Assembly (NCBI GenBank): GCA_902526965.1
Contig: CABZMT010000002.1
Coordinates: forward strand, 1-64,000
Source of the DNA: an uncultured Alphaproteobacteria bacterium
GTDB taxonomy: Bacteria; Pseudomonadota; Alphaproteobacteria; HIMB59
Length of the DNA: 64,000 nt
Direction of reading: 5' to 3'
Shown here: piece by piece, positions 1 through 8,596 of the stretch
How positions within the stretch are numbered: position 1 is the stretch's first letter
Layout: the number at the start of each line of letters is the position of its first letter
Translations under genes and position numbers: made by a program
Notes under the pieces: model-generated
The model's database searches: none
Told to the model about the DNA's origin: nothing
Seen by the model: the letters and a program-made list of their open reading frames with translations, nothing else

Positions 1-998
1 GATCAAAAGATATTTCCAATCAAAAGTTATTAGAATATTTAAGATATTGTGAAAATATAAATGAAGGAAATTTAATTACTTTTTTTGAAATAACTACAGC
101 AGCAGCTTTTAAAGCTTTTCAAGATCATAAAGCTGACTATCTAATTTTAGAGGTGGGACTTGGTGGAAGGTTTGACGCTACAAACATAATCAAAAAATCA
201 AAGTTTGCAGCTATTACTCCAATCTCTTTAGATCATCAGGATTATCTTGGTACTTCCTTAAATCAAATCGCGTTTGAAAAATTGGGTATTTTGAATTCAA
301 GAAGTACAATTGTTGTTAACAAGCAAAAGTTAGGAGTAATGAATTATATTAAATCGCAACTAAAGAAAAGAAAATTGAATGCAGATATTTATAATGATAA
401 ATGGAAGATAAGATCTAAATTTTATATATCTGGTAATGTAAAAATAGATATGTCAAAATTAAATTTATTAGGCTCACATCAAATAGTTAATGCTGGATTA
501 GGAATTCATTTAGCAAAAAATATTTTAAAAGATGCGTTGGATACAGAAGTAACTAAAAAAGCATTAACAAATTGTCAATGGCCAGGAAGATTACATAAAA
601 TTAAAAGTGGCGCGTTAACAGGAAAGATAAAAAAATTCAGAGATATTTATTTAGATGGATTTCATAATATAGATGGAATGAAAGCGTTAATTGCATCATT
701 ACCAAAAAATAAAAAGATTTTAATATGCTCTTTTTTAAATAATAAAAAGTATTTGCAAATGCTTGCTAGTCTGTCAAAACACTTTAATAAGATTTTAGTA
801 GTTAAAATGGATGAAGAAAATTCTATTACTAAAGAACTATTGCCCAAAAATCTCCCTTTATATTTTGCTGACTCTTTAGAGCAGTCCTTTAAAACTATTA
901 ATAAATTGTCTTCAACACATACTTCTGTTTATTTTGGAGGTTCTTTGTATTTTATAGGTGAAGTTATAAAAAAGAACAAATCTCGAAAATTAAGTTAG
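1..998 (+). CDS. folC: Bifunctional folylpolyglutamate/dihydrofolate synthase, 5' truncated
   Basis: The reading frame is open from the window edge (first full codon at position 3) to the TAG at 996-998, so the N-terminus lies outside the window. FolC adds glutamate to dihydropteroate and folates with ATP. The stretch TFFEITTAAAF followed by LEVGLGGRFDATN is the family's hallmark ATP/Mg-binding region, and HNIDGMKAL plus the C-terminal domain follow. A methionine-free upstream extension translates cleanly into FolC sequence, so an internal start near 153 would be wrong. Folate-dependent one-carbon flow fits the methionine-cycle genes further along. Only the missing start is uncertain. Confidence 0.93.
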   Translation, partial: SKDISNQKLLEYLRYCENINEGNLITFFEITTAAAFKAFQDHKADYLILEVGLGGRFDATNIIKKSKFAAITPISLDHQDYLGTSLNQIAFEKLGILNSRSTIVVNKQKLGVMNYIKSQLKKRKLNADIYNDKWKIRSKFYISGNVKIDMSKLNLLGSHQIVNAGLGIHLAKNILKDALDTEVTKKALTNCQWPGRLHKIKSGALTGKIKKFRDIYLDGFHNIDGMKALIASLPKNKKILICSFLNNKKYLQMLASLSKHFNKILVVKMDEENSITKELLPKNLPLYFADSLEQSFKTINKLSSTHTSVYFGGSLYFIGEVIKKNKSRKLS

Positions 999-1079
999 TT
1001 AATATTATTTTTTAAGGCAATCTATTTAATCCATTTTTATGATACTAGGGTAAATATTGATGATTAACCTTAATCCTCC

Positions 1080-1116
1080 AAAAAACCATTCTTGTGGTTG
1101 AACTGCAAGAATGGTT
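1080..1116 (-). terminator. Rho-independent terminator for the minus-strand DCC/GST/DUF3147 genes
   Basis: An 11-bp perfect stem, 1084-1094 with 1106-1116, encloses an 11-nt loop. On the minus strand it is followed by a run of T (the A run at 1080-1085). It lies just past the stop of the DCC gene at 1121. No T run follows on the plus strand, so it serves the minus strand mainly, although the stem could also slow polymerase leaving folC. Confidence 0.75.
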
Positions 1117-1120
1117 CTCC

Positions 1121-1456
1121 TCAGATCTTAGATTTATTTTTATAATATAATAACAAAGCCATAGTTTCGTATGCGATTTTCCATAATTGCTTAAAAATTG
1201 GTAACTTTAAAAATGATGACAAATATTTCCATCTAGGCATAGTATCCCACAAAATTAAAAATGACTCTGATCCAGAGATCAGCCTACCCTGATGGTAAAC
1301 ATGCATTCTTCTGAATAAATCTTTTTTTGAAAGGTGATTTATATGTTCATCTCTATCTTTGGAGATATCAACATAGTTTATATCACATGTTTTTTTTTTA
1401 TAATGACTTATTTCAGCATTACAAATATTACATGAACCATTGAAATATACTTTCAT
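1121..1456 (-). CDS. DCC-family thiol-disulfide oxidoreductase-like protein (DUF393)
   Basis: A 111-residue protein starting MKVYFNGSCNIC, with Cys9 and Cys12 forming a CxxC pair near the N-terminus. The family motif is usually DGxCxxC; here the Asp is Asn (FNGSCNIC). DUF393 proteins are predicted to have a thioredoxin-like fold and to act in disulfide exchange, but substrates are not established. The last gene of a three-gene minus-strand run, one base after the GST gene. A terminator hairpin follows directly. The assignment rests on motif and length; the exact role is unknown. Confidence 0.8.
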   Translation of the reverse strand: MKVYFNGSCNICNAEISHYKKKTCDINYVDISKDRDEHINHLSKKDLFRRMHVYHQGRLISGSESFLILWDTMPRWKYLSSFLKLPIFKQLWKIAYETMALLLYYKNKSKI

Positions 1457-1457
1457 T

Positions 1458-2075
1458 TTAATTTACACTTGGCGGCACTGTACCATCTTTCAATAAATCG
1501 TAACCCTTTATAACAGCAGGTCTAAGTGCAATTTTATTATACCATCTGGTCAAATTTAAATATTTATTTAAACCAATATCGTGGATTGGATGTCGCGCAA
1601 TCCAAGGGAATGTTGCAATGTCAGCAATTGAATATTCTCTTGCTAAATATTCATTGTTAGACAAATGATCATCCAAATTTTTGTAAATAGTTTCTGCTAT
1701 TTTAAAATATCTTTGTTCTCCAAATTCACTTTTACCTGGGTTGTAATGATGAAATTGATGATGCTGACCTAACATTGGTCCAATATAACCCATCTGTGCC
1801 ATCAACCATTGAGTCGTTAAATTTTGATTTAAACCATAAAACTCTCCAGAGAAGTTTGCTAAATATATTAATATAGCGCCAGATTCAAAGATAGTATGGT
1901 TTTCATGTCTAAGTACAGGAATTTTTGAAAAAGGTGAGATTTTTTTAAAGTCTTCATGGAACTGTTCTCCTTTGTTTAAATTAATAAATGTAATCGAGTA
2001 ATTTTCGTTGATCTCCTCTAACATTATTGAAATTTTTCTAGCATTTGGAGTAGAGTCTGCAAATAACTCAAACAT
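1458..2075 (-). CDS. Glutathione S-transferase family protein
   Basis: A 205-residue protein with the two-domain GST layout. The N-terminal thioredoxin-like half includes SPFSKIPVL with the cis-proline at about residue 53 and the glutathione-binding ESG at 64-66. The helical C-terminal half has the typical YSIADIATFPW segment near 150. Length is normal for the family. The start abuts the stop of the DUF3147 gene (2075/2076), so the two are probably cotranslated. A cytosolic role in conjugation or peroxide/thiol chemistry is likely; the substrate cannot be read from sequence. It resembles the YfcG/YghU-type bacterial GSTs. Confidence 0.88.
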   Translation of the reverse strand: MFELFADSTPNARKISIMLEEINENYSITFINLNKGEQFHEDFKKISPFSKIPVLRHENHTIFESGAILIYLANFSGEFYGLNQNLTTQWLMAQMGYIGPMLGQHHQFHHYNPGKSEFGEQRYFKIAETIYKNLDDHLSNNEYLAREYSIADIATFPWIARHPIHDIGLNKYLNLTRWYNKIALRPAVIKGYDLLKDGTVPPSVN

Positions 2076-2411
2076 CTAAATAAGACTCATAATGTATTTA
2101 TGAACAAAATATCCAATTACTAGCAAAGTTAATCCGATCAAGTAAATTAGCCAAAAATTCATATTGAGATTTTTTGCGAAGAAGAAGGGTAAGAAAAATA
2201 AATATGAGACAGGTACCCCAATTAAAATACTTTTAGCAAAAATTACAGTATTTTCGCTATTTTTATGCTCTAAGAAAGAGAAGGCAATAGCGATAATACT
2301 AGCGATTGGAAGAGCGATAATAATTCCAGATAGCTCTGGTCTTTTACCAGAAAGCCAGCTTGCAAATGCAATTATAAGGGCAGCTAGTATTACTTTTAGA
2401 GCAAAAATCAT
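2076..2411 (-). CDS. DUF3147-type small integral membrane protein
   Basis: A 111-residue, almost entirely hydrophobic protein with about four membrane segments (roughly residues 3-19, 27-45, 58-77 and 86-105). The conserved-looking GKRPELSGIIIALP lies between the first two. That motif and size suit the DUF3147 family, whose function is unknown. It is first in the run with the GST and DCC genes, with no gap to the GST start. An open frame on the other strand (2164-2430) is a mirror of this gene's hydrophobic codons and is not a gene. Confidence 0.75.
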   Translation of the reverse strand: MIFALKVILAALIIAFASWLSGKRPELSGIIIALPIASIIAIAFSFLEHKNSENTVIFAKSILIGVPVSYLFFLPFFFAKNLNMNFWLIYLIGLTLLVIGYFVHKYIMSLI

Positions 2412-2440
2412 ATTTATTATTTTATACTAATAAATAAAAA

Positions 2441-3277
2441 TTAAAGATTATTTTCAGGAACTAAGAACGTTGTAGAGGCCCAGTCACTATGCCAGATTGG
2501 TTCTTGTTCATCAGGCTTTGATTTTAATGGATAAATGACAACTGAGTCTAAAAGATACTCCTTACCTGGTTCTGTTTCAAAAGTAAATTTACCCTTCTCA
2601 TCTGTTTTGACATTTGAAACAGATAATTTAGAGTTTTTATATTTTGAGAAAATTGTAACAAGGTTATTTGGAAGGGGATTTTTTTTATAATATAAAGTTG
2701 CACTTATTTGATTAGAGTCAAAATTTGTATAAGGGTTTTGATCTAAAACAAATTCAAATAAAAGTCCTGTTTTTTTATCTTTTCCTTTACTAGCACTACT
2801 TGTGGTAATTAAAGATTTTGCATAACGCCGATAACTCTCCATAAAATTACTTTGGGGGAAGTCTTTATCTAAATGAGTTTGAATTAATTGTTCATAACCC
2901 TTTTCAGAAACAAAATCCTTAAATTTTTGAAATTTTTTGTAATTTACAAATTTATCAGTAGTTTCGTGATAAACAATTAATAAGTCTTCCAACTTTGTCT
3001 TTGTGTTTAATGCGGGTACATCTCCAAGTATACCTTTGACTTTTTCTTTTTTATTTTTAGACCCAGATAAAATTTTAAAAGTTATAAAATCTTGTGGATT
3101 ATACATTAAGGCCATGCCTTGAAATTCTTGCCCCACTCTCAAGTGAGCATTTATGATGTTATCATTAAGCTGGTATTTAGTTGGCTCAATCCAAAATTCG
3201 TGAGCACTTGCCTGAACAATGCAAGCAGTGAGGAATGAAAAAACATAAAGAATTCTTAGTTGAACTTTGGTAAACAT
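2441..3277 (-). CDS. DUF4198 (NikM-like) periplasmic protein, possible metal-uptake partner
   Basis: A 278-residue protein with a signal peptide ending at ASA (residue 25). The mature protein begins HEFWIEP, the hallmark of DUF4198 proteins. Family members are secreted, have an Ig-like C-terminal half, and are often linked to nickel/cobalt or other metal uptake. The N-terminal His is a likely metal ligand. It diverges from a HupE/UreJ_2-type membrane protein with only 6 nt between the start codons, so the two probably work together in periplasmic metal capture and membrane passage. The metal is inferred, not shown; copper or zinc are possible. Confidence 0.75.
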   Translation of the reverse strand: MFTKVQLRILYVFSFLTACIVQASAHEFWIEPTKYQLNDNIINAHLRVGQEFQGMALMYNPQDFITFKILSGSKNKKEKVKGILGDVPALNTKTKLEDLLIVYHETTDKFVNYKKFQKFKDFVSEKGYEQLIQTHLDKDFPQSNFMESYRRYAKSLITTSSASKGKDKKTGLLFEFVLDQNPYTNFDSNQISATLYYKKNPLPNNLVTIFSKYKNSKLSVSNVKTDEKGKFTFETEPGKEYLLDSVVIYPLKSKPDEQEPIWHSDWASTTFLVPENNL

Positions 3278-3283
3278 GACTAA

Positions 3284-4390
3284 ATGATTAAGTACTTATC
3301 CTTTTTAATTCTTCTCTTAAGCCCTCCTCTACATACACATGAAATTAAACCTGCGATAGTAGATATTAGCATTATAGAGGAAAATGCTTCAATTGAATTT
3401 AAATTGAATGCTGAAACTGTGCTCTCTGAAATTGATGCCTCCATTTATGTTGATACAAATAATTCCCCTCAGTCTCAAAAATATGACGAATTTAGGGCCT
3501 TTTCTGTTCAAGAATTAGAAAAGTTAGTACTAAAAAATAAGTCTAAATTTATTAATAAGATCCAAATCAATAACGAGAGTGAGATCATACCTCTCTTACT
3601 AAATAAAGTAGAGACGTTTGATGAGGCAAACGAAGAGATGCCGAGAGATACTGTTCTATATCTCAATTTCGATATTAAAGACTATTCTTCTTTTACAATT
3701 CAATTTGATAAAAAGATAGGACCTGTTGTTATTAGACAATTTGAAGATTTATCAAAAGAGTCTGTCTTATTTACAAGTTATTTACAGCCAGCTGAAAAAT
3801 CGCCCCTTTTGTCCCAACAGTCACAATCCTCAGTAGGAAAAACAATAATTGAATATTTAATTCTAGGAATAGAGCACATTGTTCCTAAAGGGCTAGATCA
3901 TATATTATTTATTATAGGTATCTTTTTTTATGCAATTAAATTTAAACCTCTTTTACTTCAAGTTACCATGTTTACGATCGCACATTCTATTACACTAATT
4001 CTTGCTAGTTTTAATTTAATCTTTATCCCTGCAGTAATTGTAGAACCCTTGATCGCTCTATCTATTAGTTATGTCGCAATAGAAAATATTTTTCAAAGAC
4101 GTTTGGTTGTTCCTCGTTATGTCATAATTTTTATCTTTGGATTAATTCATGGTTTAGGTTTTGCTTTTGTTCTTGGAGATATCGGATTGAATACAAGTCA
4201 ACTAGTAATAAGTCTAATTTCATTTAATCTTGGAGTTGAAGTAGCTCAAATAGCAATCATTATTCTTGCATCAATTATTTTTATTCTACCCTCACGCCAA
4301 AGTTGGTATCGAGCATTTTTGCAAATTCCTATTTCTGTTATAATCTCCTTGATAGGTTTATATTGGTTTATTGAAAGGGTATTTTTTTAG
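3284..4390 (+). CDS. HupE/UreJ_2-family membrane protein, probable metal permease
   Basis: A 368-residue protein with an N-terminal signal sequence (cut near LHT|HE) and a periplasmic domain of about 170 residues. A C-terminal membrane domain carries the family signature GLDHILFIIG near residue 203 and HSITL and HGLGFAF further on. The His-rich motifs in the membrane segments are typical metal-coordinating positions. Known HupE proteins take up nickel; the longer HupE/UreJ_2 form with an extracytoplasmic domain is less well studied. It pairs with the divergent DUF4198 gene. Its 3' end overlaps the convergent phosphatase gene by 4 nt. Confidence 0.8.
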   Translation: MIKYLSFLILLLSPPLHTHEIKPAIVDISIIEENASIEFKLNAETVLSEIDASIYVDTNNSPQSQKYDEFRAFSVQELEKLVLKNKSKFINKIQINNESEIIPLLLNKVETFDEANEEMPRDTVLYLNFDIKDYSSFTIQFDKKIGPVVIRQFEDLSKESVLFTSYLQPAEKSPLLSQQSQSSVGKTIIEYLILGIEHIVPKGLDHILFIIGIFFYAIKFKPLLLQVTMFTIAHSITLILASFNLIFIPAVIVEPLIALSISYVAIENIFQRRLVVPRYVIIFIFGLIHGLGFAFVLGDIGLNTSQLVISLISFNLGVEVAQIAIIILASIIFILPSRQSWYRAFLQIPISVIISLIGLYWFIERVFF

Positions 4391-4941
4391 AAGTCTACTT
4401 TTATATTTCCTAAAATTGATAAAGATTTATCTGCAATCACAATTTCTCCAGAATTTGGATAATAATCAAGAAAGCCACCGACGATCACATAATGAGTGAC
4501 GAAAACTAGGTTCCCCCCACTATCATCCCATCTGTTAATAAATTCTCTCAATTCCAACATTTGTTTTGTATGATTTTTTTGATACTTACCAGAAAATGTT
4601 GAGTTTAATGCACTAAAATTCTCAAAATCTCCAAACGCATACCGGGCTGTATCTTGGCAGCGGCACCACTGACTGGAATAGACAAAGTCTACCGGTATAG
4701 AATATTCAATAAATAATTGACCTATTGTTTGGGATTGACGAACTCCTTGTTGATTTAAATTTCTTTGCGTTGAGCAGTCTTCTAATTCAAAGTTATCAGG
4801 ATCTCCACCCCCTGGAGCGTAAGCATGACGAATAAAAACTACTTTACCGCCATCTTTTAACAAATTCCAACTGTTCTCGTTGGAAAAAGAATGGGGGGCA
4901 AATAAAAAGTAAAAAAGTAGAAAAAAATTAATAACTCTCAT
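4387..4941 (-). CDS. Secreted histidine-phosphatase (phosphoglycerate mutase-like) protein
   Basis: A 184-residue protein with an N-terminal signal peptide, then FIRHAYAPGGGD with the catalytic RHA at 38-40. The second core His lies in VTHYVIVGG at about residue 150. YSSQWCRCQDTARYAF supplies the usual conserved Arg/Thr region. This is the short branch of the histidine acid-phosphatase clan, and the signal peptide puts it in the periplasm. The substrate cannot be deduced. The start overlaps the stop of the upstream GGCT-like gene by 4 nt, so the two are cotranscribed. The 3' end overlaps the convergent HupE-like gene. Confidence 0.85.
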   Translation of the reverse strand: MRVINFFLLFYFLFAPHSFSNENSWNLLKDGGKVVFIRHAYAPGGGDPDNFELEDCSTQRNLNQQGVRQSQTIGQLFIEYSIPVDFVYSSQWCRCQDTARYAFGDFENFSALNSTFSGKYQKNHTKQMLELREFINRWDDSGGNLVFVTHYVIVGGFLDYYPNSGEIVIADKSLSILGNIKVDF

Positions 4942-5435
4942 TGTTGAGAGTGATACTGATGATAAGCTTGTTTTTTAACATCATTCCAATACTGATCTGC
5001 TTCTTCCGCTGTATATTTCCCATAAAGTTGCATCCAAAGTTCAGTGGTTACTAAAGTTAAGGCCTCGTCTTTCTCTTTCCATTCATCATAAATCCAAGGG
5101 TCCATAGAAGGCTCAACTCCTTTTTGAGAGAAAAATTTTGCCTCTGAGTGTTTTCCATCAGTCTCAACAGACATTATTTCAGGTGCAAATTCTACATCTT
5201 CAAAAAAACGTATGCGTGCAATATCATCGTCAGTTAAACCACTAACCAATATCCCATCAACGCCCGTGTAGTTATCACCAAAAATTATAACTGGGAAATT
5301 CTCATCAATGACAAGGCGTAATTCACTTTTAGGTGCAAAAGCAGGAATTATATCCAAATGGTTAGATGTCTTTCCAATAACTTTTTCTAAAACTAAAATA
5401 GAACGAAGTGTGCCGTAAAAAAAATAATTACCCAT
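4938..5435 (-). CDS. Gamma-glutamylcyclotransferase-like (AIG2/GGCT) protein
   Basis: A 165-residue protein opening FFYGTLRS, the substrate-binding YGTL loop of the GGCT fold, at residues 6-12. An acidic FFED segment near residue 78 sits where the catalytic Glu is expected. GGCT-like enzymes release 5-oxoproline from gamma-glutamyl peptides or amines. That would suit its position next to pxpA, whose product belongs to a 5-oxoproline hydrolase. The genes run pxpA, GGCT-like, phosphatase on the minus strand with 7-nt and overlapping joints. Some relatives are fused to Nudix domains; this one stands alone. The link to 5-oxoproline is inference. Confidence 0.78.
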   Translation of the reverse strand: MGNYFFYGTLRSILVLEKVIGKTSNHLDIIPAFAPKSELRLVIDENFPVIIFGDNYTGVDGILVSGLTDDDIARIRFFEDVEFAPEIMSVETDGKHSEAKFFSQKGVEPSMDPWIYDEWKEKDEALTLVTTELWMQLYGKYTAEEADQYWNDVKKQAYHQYHSQQ

Positions 5436-5442
5436 TATAGTT

Positions 5443-6219
5443 TTAAAAGAATTCTGGAAGTGTTACTTGCTTTATCTTCATTTCTTCAAGGAGTATGCAA
5501 ATTTGTTTAGATATTTCAATACTATTTGGTGTGTCGCTATGTACACAGATTGAATGTATATCTGTATTTAAAGTATCCCCTGCGCGAGAAATAATTCCCT
5601 TTTGTATGAGCATTGCTCGAACGTGTTCACTGGCATTTTTGGGGTCTGTGATTAGAGAGCCACTAACAGAACGAGGTGTGAGTGTGCCATTACTCTCGTA
5701 GGTACGATCTGCAAAAATCTCAAGAGCAGTAGCAGTGTCACTCTCCGAGCTAATTTTTGCAAGTTCACTTAATGCTGGCGCAAGTAATATCAAAGAAGGG
5801 TAATTTTTTTTTAAATAGCCTACTATTTCAGCAGAGAGATCCTGGTCAATACAAGCCATGTTACTGAGAGCTCCGTGAAGCTTAATGTGAGTCACTGTAG
5901 CGCCCATTTCTAATGCAAGGTTATGAATAAAAAGTAATTGATCGTTGAGAATTTCATGAATGAGTTGCTTGTTCCAATTGATTTGTGACCGTCCAAAGTT
6001 GTCTCTATCTAAAAAAGAGACGTGAGCTCCAATTGAAACATTTTTTGTATTACAATAACTAAGTGCTTTAGAAACAACTTCTTTTGAACCCCCATGAAAT
6101 AAACATGAAATATTGGCAGAGCTAATTTTGTCTATTAGTTGCTTATCAACAGCCTCATAAAAACTATGATTTTTTTCTGCTATATCAGAATTAAAATTAA
6201 TTTTATTCAAATGCACCAA
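5443..6219 (-). CDS. pxpA: 5-oxoprolinase subunit A-like (LamB/YcsF family)
   Basis: A 258-residue protein of the YcsF family. Recognisable stretches are NFNSDIAE near the start (DLNCDLGE in most homologues), CLFHGGSKE (CGFHAGDP), SIGAHVSFLDRDNFGR and HIKLHGALSN. With PxpB and PxpC it forms the ATP-dependent 5-oxoprolinase that returns 5-oxoproline to glutamate. Several usually fixed residues are changed, so it is a diverged member. The first codon is TTG at 6217-6219 or GTG at 6214-6216; no good ribosome site separates them. It faces away from pxpB, only 20 nt between starts, instead of lying in line with it. Confidence 0.85.
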   Translation of the reverse strand: MVHLNKINFNSDIAEKNHSFYEAVDKQLIDKISSANISCLFHGGSKEVVSKALSYCNTKNVSIGAHVSFLDRDNFGRSQINWNKQLIHEILNDQLLFIHNLALEMGATVTHIKLHGALSNMACIDQDLSAEIVGYLKKNYPSLILLAPALSELAKISSESDTATALEIFADRTYESNGTLTPRSVSGSLITDPKNASEHVRAMLIQKGIISRAGDTLNTDIHSICVHSDTPNSIEISKQICILLEEMKIKQVTLPEFF

Positions 6220-6239
6220 AGTTACATTAAGATATTAGT

Positions 6240-6959
6240 GTGTATTTCAAAGGAATAAATTCTTATGGAGACCGAGGGATGGTCTTAGATTTTGGAGATG
6301 ACTCCTCAAAATCTATATCTATAGAGGTGAATAAAGCATTTTCCATTATTTCAAATCTTGGACTGCCTTTACTTAATATAATTCCTTCATTTAATAAAAT
6401 TGTGATCATTTTTGAAAATTCGCAAATACGCGATCAAAATAGAGAAAAAATTACTTTAGAGATGAGTGAAATAAAATCTCAATCTCATAAAAGTGCACAT
6501 AAAACATGGAAAATACCTGCCTGTTATGATGAAAGTTTCGCTTTAGATTTAAAGTTAATTCAAAAACTTCATCATATAACAAAAGAAGAGATAATTAATC
6601 TCCATACCTCTGAGAGTTACTATACTTATTATATAGGCTTCATGCCTGGATTTCCGTATCTGGGCGATATCCCCTCTCAATTAATTACACCGCGATTAGC
6701 CACTCCAAGAATTAATATTCCTGCTCGATCCATTGGGATAGCTAAAAACCACACTTGCATATATCCAAAAATATCACCAGGTGGCTGGAATATTATCGGA
6801 CAAATACCCTTCGATATATTTGATCTTCAAAACCCTAACCCCTCTCTTTTTTTACCTGGAGACAAGGTAAGTTTTTACTCTGTCAACCAAAAAGAGTTTC
6901 AGCAAATCCAAAAGAAACATTTTTCAATTAATGAATTGGTCAAGGAATACTCCTCATGA
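6240..6959 (+). CDS. pxpB: 5-oxoprolinase subunit B (KipI family)
   Basis: A 239-residue protein. The C-terminal half carries the strong family block GFMPGFPYLGDIP near residue 133, followed by PRLATPRINIPARSIGIA, SPGGWNIIGQIP and PGDKVSF. It begins with GTG at 6240. The usual N-terminal GDRxxxxEFG motif appears as GDRGMVLDFGD at residues 11-21, which supports this start. It is partner of PxpC and PxpA in 5-oxoproline hydrolysis. Its stop overlaps the pxpC start by 4 nt (ATGA), so the two are translationally coupled. Confidence 0.9.
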   Translation: MYFKGINSYGDRGMVLDFGDDSSKSISIEVNKAFSIISNLGLPLLNIIPSFNKIVIIFENSQIRDQNREKITLEMSEIKSQSHKSAHKTWKIPACYDESFALDLKLIQKLHHITKEEIINLHTSESYYTYYIGFMPGFPYLGDIPSQLITPRLATPRINIPARSIGIAKNHTCIYPKISPGGWNIIGQIPFDIFDLQNPNPSLFLPGDKVSFYSVNQKEFQQIQKKHFSINELVKEYSS

Positions 6960-7834
6960 ACTCACTTGTGATCACCCGTACAGGGACTCATTTAACTGTT
7001 CAAGATTTTGGAAGATTTCATTATCAACACTTAGGGGTTTCCCCTAGTGGTGCTATGGACCAACGAATTATTAAAGAATTAGAAAAAATTATACCACTCC
7101 ATCATAATCAATTTATTGAATTTGCCTATGTGGGACCATCAATAAAAGTAAAGGAGGGCTCTGTAAAAGTTTGTGTAGGTGGAAATTGTAATATGAATAT
7201 ACAAAAAAATAATGGTACTCAAATTATGTGTCAACCTTATAAGAGTATAAATTTATTTGAAGGGGATGAGTTGAATATTCATAATACAATTGAAACTGTT
7301 TATGGTTACATCGCAGTTGAACATGGGCTTGGGTTAAATCCTTGTTTAAAAAGTTTCTCTACAGATACAAAGGCGGGAATTGGCTCTATCAATAGGCCGT
7401 TGAAAGTTGATGATACCTTTGAAATTCTGGAAGATGTGAGTTCATGGGATCATCTATCCATACCAAACCCTACTTACAAAAAGGAGACAAACTTTAAAGT
7501 TTATCCTGGTCCACAACTTCAATTTTTTACAGATCAAGCTCTACAATCGTTTATTAGCACTACTTTTACAATATCAGCTCAAAGCGATCGGATGGGTATC
7601 AGGCTCAAAGGAGAGGCGATCCTCAGCTCTGAGTCACACGATATTTTGTCTGAGGGTATTTTACCGGGGTCTATTCAAGTACCCAGTGATGGGCAGCCTA
7701 TTGTATTGATGCGAGATATCCCCTGCACTGGTGGATATCCAAAGATTGCAATTTTAAAAGAGAAAGATATTTCCAAAATCTCTCAACTTCCTCCTGGAAG
7801 CCAAATTACGTTTGATTTACAAACAATCTATTAG
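6956..7834 (+). CDS. pxpC: 5-oxoprolinase subunit C (KipA family)
   Basis: A 292-residue protein of the biotin-dependent-carboxyltransferase-like KipA family. It starts LVITRTGTHLTVQDFGRFHYQHLGVSPSGAMD, where LxxVxDxGRxGxxxxGxxxxGxxD is conserved. SDRMGIRLKGE and SEGILPGSIQVPSDGQPIVLMRD follow in the second half. It completes the PxpBC pair; together with PxpA it should cleave 5-oxoproline to glutamate with ATP in the cytosol. Length is near normal, slightly short. Coupled to pxpB through an ATGA overlap. Confidence 0.9.
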   Translation: MNSLVITRTGTHLTVQDFGRFHYQHLGVSPSGAMDQRIIKELEKIIPLHHNQFIEFAYVGPSIKVKEGSVKVCVGGNCNMNIQKNNGTQIMCQPYKSINLFEGDELNIHNTIETVYGYIAVEHGLGLNPCLKSFSTDTKAGIGSINRPLKVDDTFEILEDVSSWDHLSIPNPTYKKETNFKVYPGPQLQFFTDQALQSFISTTFTISAQSDRMGIRLKGEAILSSESHDILSEGILPGSIQVPSDGQPIVLMRDIPCTGGYPKIAILKEKDISKISQLPPGSQITFDLQTIY

Positions 7835-7858
7835 CCAAATTTGTATGTATAATTAAAA

Positions 7859-8596
7859 ATGAAAATTTCAAATATTCAAGATCTCATTCCCTCATCGACT
7901 AAGTCAAATAGCGCTGTTGCCTCAAGGCAAGATGCTTTAGAAAAATTTAACTCTTTTAATCCTGCACTCTATGCAAAGACAAGAAATTTTCTCAATGGAC
8001 AAATTTCTAGATTATCTGCTCACATCAAATATGGAATTATTTCAAATAAAGAGATTTATGAACATGTTCGAGATAAATATGCTTTTAATGAAAGCGAAAA
8101 ATTTATCCAAGAATTAGCATGGAGAGATTTTTGGAGAAGTTACGCCTATCATCATCCCGATCAACTGTGGACAGATGTGGAAGAATATAAAACAGGATTT
8201 CAAGCACATGAGTATCAAGATGACTTACCTGAAGACATCACATCTGCAAAAACTCCAACACAAGTAATCAATATTTTTATCGATCAGCTTCTTACTACTG
8301 GATATCTGCATAACCACTCACGTATGTATTTGGCCTCTTATATTGTTCATTTTAGAAGAGTGAAGTGGCAGGCAGGAGCAAAGTTTTTTCTCAGTCATTT
8401 ACTAGACGGTGATATTGCGAGTAATAACTTTTCTTGGCAATGGATAGCGAGTACCTTTGCAGGAAAGCCTTATATTTTTAATTTAGAAAATGTCCATAAA
8501 TACTGTCACCGCTCAATTGAGATTATAACTGAGAAAAACCAAGAAATAGATGGAAGCTATGAGGAGATTAGTTCGAGGCTCTTTCCCAATTTATGA
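7859..8596 (+). CDS. Stand-alone FAD-binding (C-terminal) domain of a DNA photolyase/cryptochrome
   Basis: A 245-residue protein that matches only the helical FAD-binding half of photolyases. RQDALEKFNSF near residue 23, then FIQELAWRDFWRSYAYHHP near 83, then GYLHNHSRMYLASYIVHF near 146 and the FAD-cradling HLLDGDIASNNFSWQWIAST near 180. Photolyases are normally about 450-500 residues with an N-terminal Rossmann antenna domain; that domain is absent here. The next gene, overlapping by 4 nt (ATGA), looks like the missing half. Light-driven pyrimidine-dimer repair or a blue-light sensor role are both possible. The family call is firm; activity is inferred. Confidence 0.85.
   Translation: MKISNIQDLIPSSTKSNSAVASRQDALEKFNSFNPALYAKTRNFLNGQISRLSAHIKYGIISNKEIYEHVRDKYAFNESEKFIQELAWRDFWRSYAYHHPDQLWTDVEEYKTGFQAHEYQDDLPEDITSAKTPTQVINIFIDQLLTTGYLHNHSRMYLASYIVHFRRVKWQAGAKFFLSHLLDGDIASNNFSWQWIASTFAGKPYIFNLENVHKYCHRSIEIITEKNQEIDGSYEEISSRLFPNL

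Noticed and set aside
2164..2430. 88-residue hydrophobic frame
   Set aside because: Antisense shadow of the DUF3147 membrane gene; hydrophobic codons mirror to other hydrophobic codons.
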